This document shows positions 6,099 through 7,899 of a stretch of 7,899 nt of DNA, piece by piece. A model generated the notes under the pieces. It searched no databases. It was not told the origin of the DNA and worked only from the letters and a program-made list of their open reading frames with translations. The position numbers and the translations under genes were made by a program. Location: the NCBI GenBank assembly GCA_028679485.1, contig JAJRBL010000259.1:1-7899 (forward strand), written 5' to 3'. Source of the DNA: Methanospirillum sp. (GTDB taxonomy: Archaea; Halobacteriota; Methanomicrobia; Methanomicrobiales; Methanospirillaceae). Each line of letters opens with the position of its first letter. Positions within the stretch are counted from its first letter, which is position 1.

Positions 6099-7899
6099 AT
6101 GCGACTCTATACAAAGACCATCCTTATAGTTGCACTGACATTTTTTGCCGTTATGATTATTCTCCTTGTTTCTTTTGAATTCACCGTGATGAACACGTTT
6201 TCCTCACTTGAACAGGAATACATGGAGAAGGATCTCCTCCGTGCCGAACATGTAATCAATGAAGAGATAACCCGAGTCAGACAGGTGGCAACCGACCTGG
6301 CGATATGGGACAACACCTACCAGTTTGCCAAAACAAAAGATCCTGCGTATATTTCAGCGAACCTGGCACCATCTACCTTTGAAACATCCCGTATCCAGGG
6401 TATCATAATCCAGGATACCAAAAACCGGATCATCATAGGCAGGCAGTTCAACAAAACGTCAGGTCAATTTACCACTGTTTCCCCGGATCTTGTCAGAGCG
6501 GTAACCAATGTGACGAGTTCCGGTAACACCGTGAACAAGGCAGGATTATTGTCATGGAATGACAGTGCATGGATATTTGCATCCGAGGAGATCCTCACCA
6601 CCAGGAGAAACGGGCCTTCCCCCGGAACCCTTACGGTGATCACCCCCCTGGATAACACCATATTCTCCTCTATCTCAAACATTCTTCTTCAGAACGTCAC
6701 TGCCGGATCAGTATACCCGGATTCTTCCCCGGAAGAATCAGGTCTGGCCTTCCTTTCCACCGGGGAGAATAATATCGTATCACAGAAGATCCTGACTGAT
6801 ATATCCGGAGATCCGCTCCTGGTGCTGAGAGTTGAGGGTTCAAGGGATTTTTCGAAAAGCGGAATTTATTCGCGGGATTTCCTCTTCTTCTCCCTTCTGC
6901 TTCTCATGGTCTGTTTCCTGGGGGTTGCCATCACCCTCATCAACCTCATAATCATCTCACCCCTGAGCGAGTTGAACAAGGAACTGAACATCGTGGGAAA
7001 GACGGGTTCCCTCTCCTCGCGGATATCCGTGAACAGGAGTGACGAGATCGGGGAACTTACCGAGACTATCAACAGGATGCTCGATCAGCTTGAACACAGC
7101 ATAGAACAGCGACATACTACCGAACAGAGGCTTTCCCGGCTCATTGCCCTGGCTGAAGAAGGGATCTGTCTTATCAGCCCTGACAAGCGGATATGGTTTG
7201 CCAACCCGAAAATGGCTGCCATATTTGGTTCGACCCCCCATACCCTGACCGGGAGTGAGATCACCGCACTCCTGGATCCTGAACCGCCCAAGGATACCAT
7301 AGATCTCCTCTTTACAGACCAGCCGGTTCACAAGGAGTATCATACCAGGAAAAAAGACGGAACCGATCTGTATATCAGGATTATTGCGGCACCCTACCCG
7401 CTGGACAGCGGCCAGGAAGGTCATATCTGTGTTGTCAGTGATATCACCACGATCAAGGAGAATGAAAAAGCACTCCTTCTCTCCAATAATAAACTCAGCC
7501 TCATGGGAAGTATGACGAGGCATGATATCGTCAACCAGCTTACCACGATCAGGGGTATGCTTGCCCTGGTTCATCGTAAAACGAACGACGATATCATTCT
7601 CAATCTTATCCAGACCGCCGAAGAAGCGGCGGACCGGGTAAACAAGCATATCGAATTCTCGAAAGAATATCAGAAAGCCGGAATACAGGCACCCGTATGG
7701 CAGAATCTCCGGACAACCTGGAGCCTTGCCTACGCCATGACAAAGAAAAAAGGGTTGACATTCACCTTTGAAGGAGAAAACTACGAAGTATATGCAGATC
7801 AACTGCTCCAGAAAGTCTTCTACAACCTCATAGACAACAGCCTGAAACATGGAAAGAATGTCTTTTATATCACGGTCAAAACGGAGAAGAGGGGAAATA
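6099..7899 (+). CDS. Membrane sensor histidine kinase (CHASE4-like, HAMP, PAS, HisKA, partial ATPase), cut by right edge
   Basis: The frame is open from ATG 6099 to the window end, giving 600 residues without a stop. TM1 is about residues 7-29 and TM2 about 261-287, enclosing an outside sensor of about 230 residues. Its DLAIWDNTYQFAK segment (W70-D71-N72-T-Y74) is typical of CHASE4 domains. HAMP follows (about 285-340, with P288 and D315-E316-I-G), then PAS (about 345-452, ending VVSDITTIKEN). The phospho-acceptor box is MTRHDIVNQL with His475; Asp476 at +1 and Asn479 at +4 suit both kinase and phosphatase activity. The ATPase N-box is visible (YNLIDNSLKHG, Asn576 and Asn580); the G boxes lie beyond the edge. 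Signals from outside should pass through HAMP and PAS to autophosphorylation. The REC-PAS gene 71 bases upstream is the natural partner. No good ribosome site precedes the ATG and no in-frame start lies just upstream. Confidence 0.92.
   Translation, partial: MRLYTKTILIVALTFFAVMIILLVSFEFTVMNTFSSLEQEYMEKDLLRAEHVINEEITRVRQVATDLAIWDNTYQFAKTKDPAYISANLAPSTFETSRIQGIIIQDTKNRIIIGRQFNKTSGQFTTVSPDLVRAVTNVTSSGNTVNKAGLLSWNDSAWIFASEEILTTRRNGPSPGTLTVITPLDNTIFSSISNILLQNVTAGSVYPDSSPEESGLAFLSTGENNIVSQKILTDISGDPLLVLRVEGSRDFSKSGIYSRDFLFFSLLLLMVCFLGVAITLINLIIISPLSELNKELNIVGKTGSLSSRISVNRSDEIGELTETINRMLDQLEHSIEQRHTTEQRLSRLIALAEEGICLISPDKRIWFANPKMAAIFGSTPHTLTGSEITALLDPEPPKDTIDLLFTDQPVHKEYHTRKKDGTDLYIRIIAAPYPLDSGQEGHICVVSDITTIKENEKALLLSNNKLSLMGSMTRHDIVNQLTTIRGMLALVHRKTNDDIILNLIQTAEEAADRVNKHIEFSKEYQKAGIQAPVWQNLRTTWSLAYAMTKKKGLTFTFEGENYEVYADQLLQKVFYNLIDNSLKHGKNVFYITVKTEKRGN

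Noticed and set aside
6957..7850. A 297-codon open frame on the minus strand
   Set aside because: It lies wholly opposite the histidine kinase, whose HAMP, PAS, H-box and N-box motifs are unmistakable. Its own product shows no recognisable domain, so it is a shadow of codon bias.
1..7899. CRISPR array, insertion sequence or prophage
   Set aside because: No regularly spaced repeats, transposase or integrase motifs, or terminal inverted repeats were seen anywhere in the window.

Overview
The window looks like a sensory and chemotaxis neighbourhood from a methanogenic archaeon, most probably of the order Methanomicrobiales (Methanospirillum- or Methanoregula-like). Four things point there: TATA-box-like promoters instead of -35/-10 elements; AGGTGA/GGGAGGT ribosome sites mixed with genes that have none and look leaderless; archaeal-style histidine kinase and response regulator sequences; and an aldo/keto reductase carrying two Fe-S motifs, a type common in anaerobes. 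The taxonomic call is inference, because no rRNA or other marker is present.

Minus-strand block (about 4209 down to 1). Reading leftward, the genes are: a lipoprotein with a chagasin-type (I42) cysteine-protease-inhibitor domain; a single-domain response regulator; an aldo/keto reductase with a C-terminal Fe-S module, whose start lies inside the regulator gene; a soluble methyl-accepting chemotaxis protein with two PAS domains; and the first 38 codons of a CheW adaptor. The first three look co-transcribed from a TATA box near 4237. The chemoreceptor and cheW probably also have their own promoter, a clear TATA box at 2031-2039 in the gap after the reductase gene.

Intergenic region 4210-4575. 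It holds the two diverging promoters and three short GC-rich inverted repeats. No convincing gene is seen there.

Plus-strand block (4576 to the right edge). The first gene encodes a REC-PAS protein with an unusual C-terminus: an unrecognised domain with a PATAN/DUF4388-like outline, followed by a small beta-sandwich-like segment. After 71 bases comes a membrane histidine kinase (TM, CHASE4-like sensor, TM, HAMP, PAS, H-box, start of the ATPase domain), which runs off the window without a stop.

Taken together, the plus strand looks like a sensor-kinase/response-regulator pair. The minus strand joins a chemoreceptor and adaptor to a second receiver protein, a redox enzyme and a surface protease inhibitor. 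The most unusual items are the composite C-terminus of the 4576-6027 protein and the inhibitor-regulator-reductase gene set.
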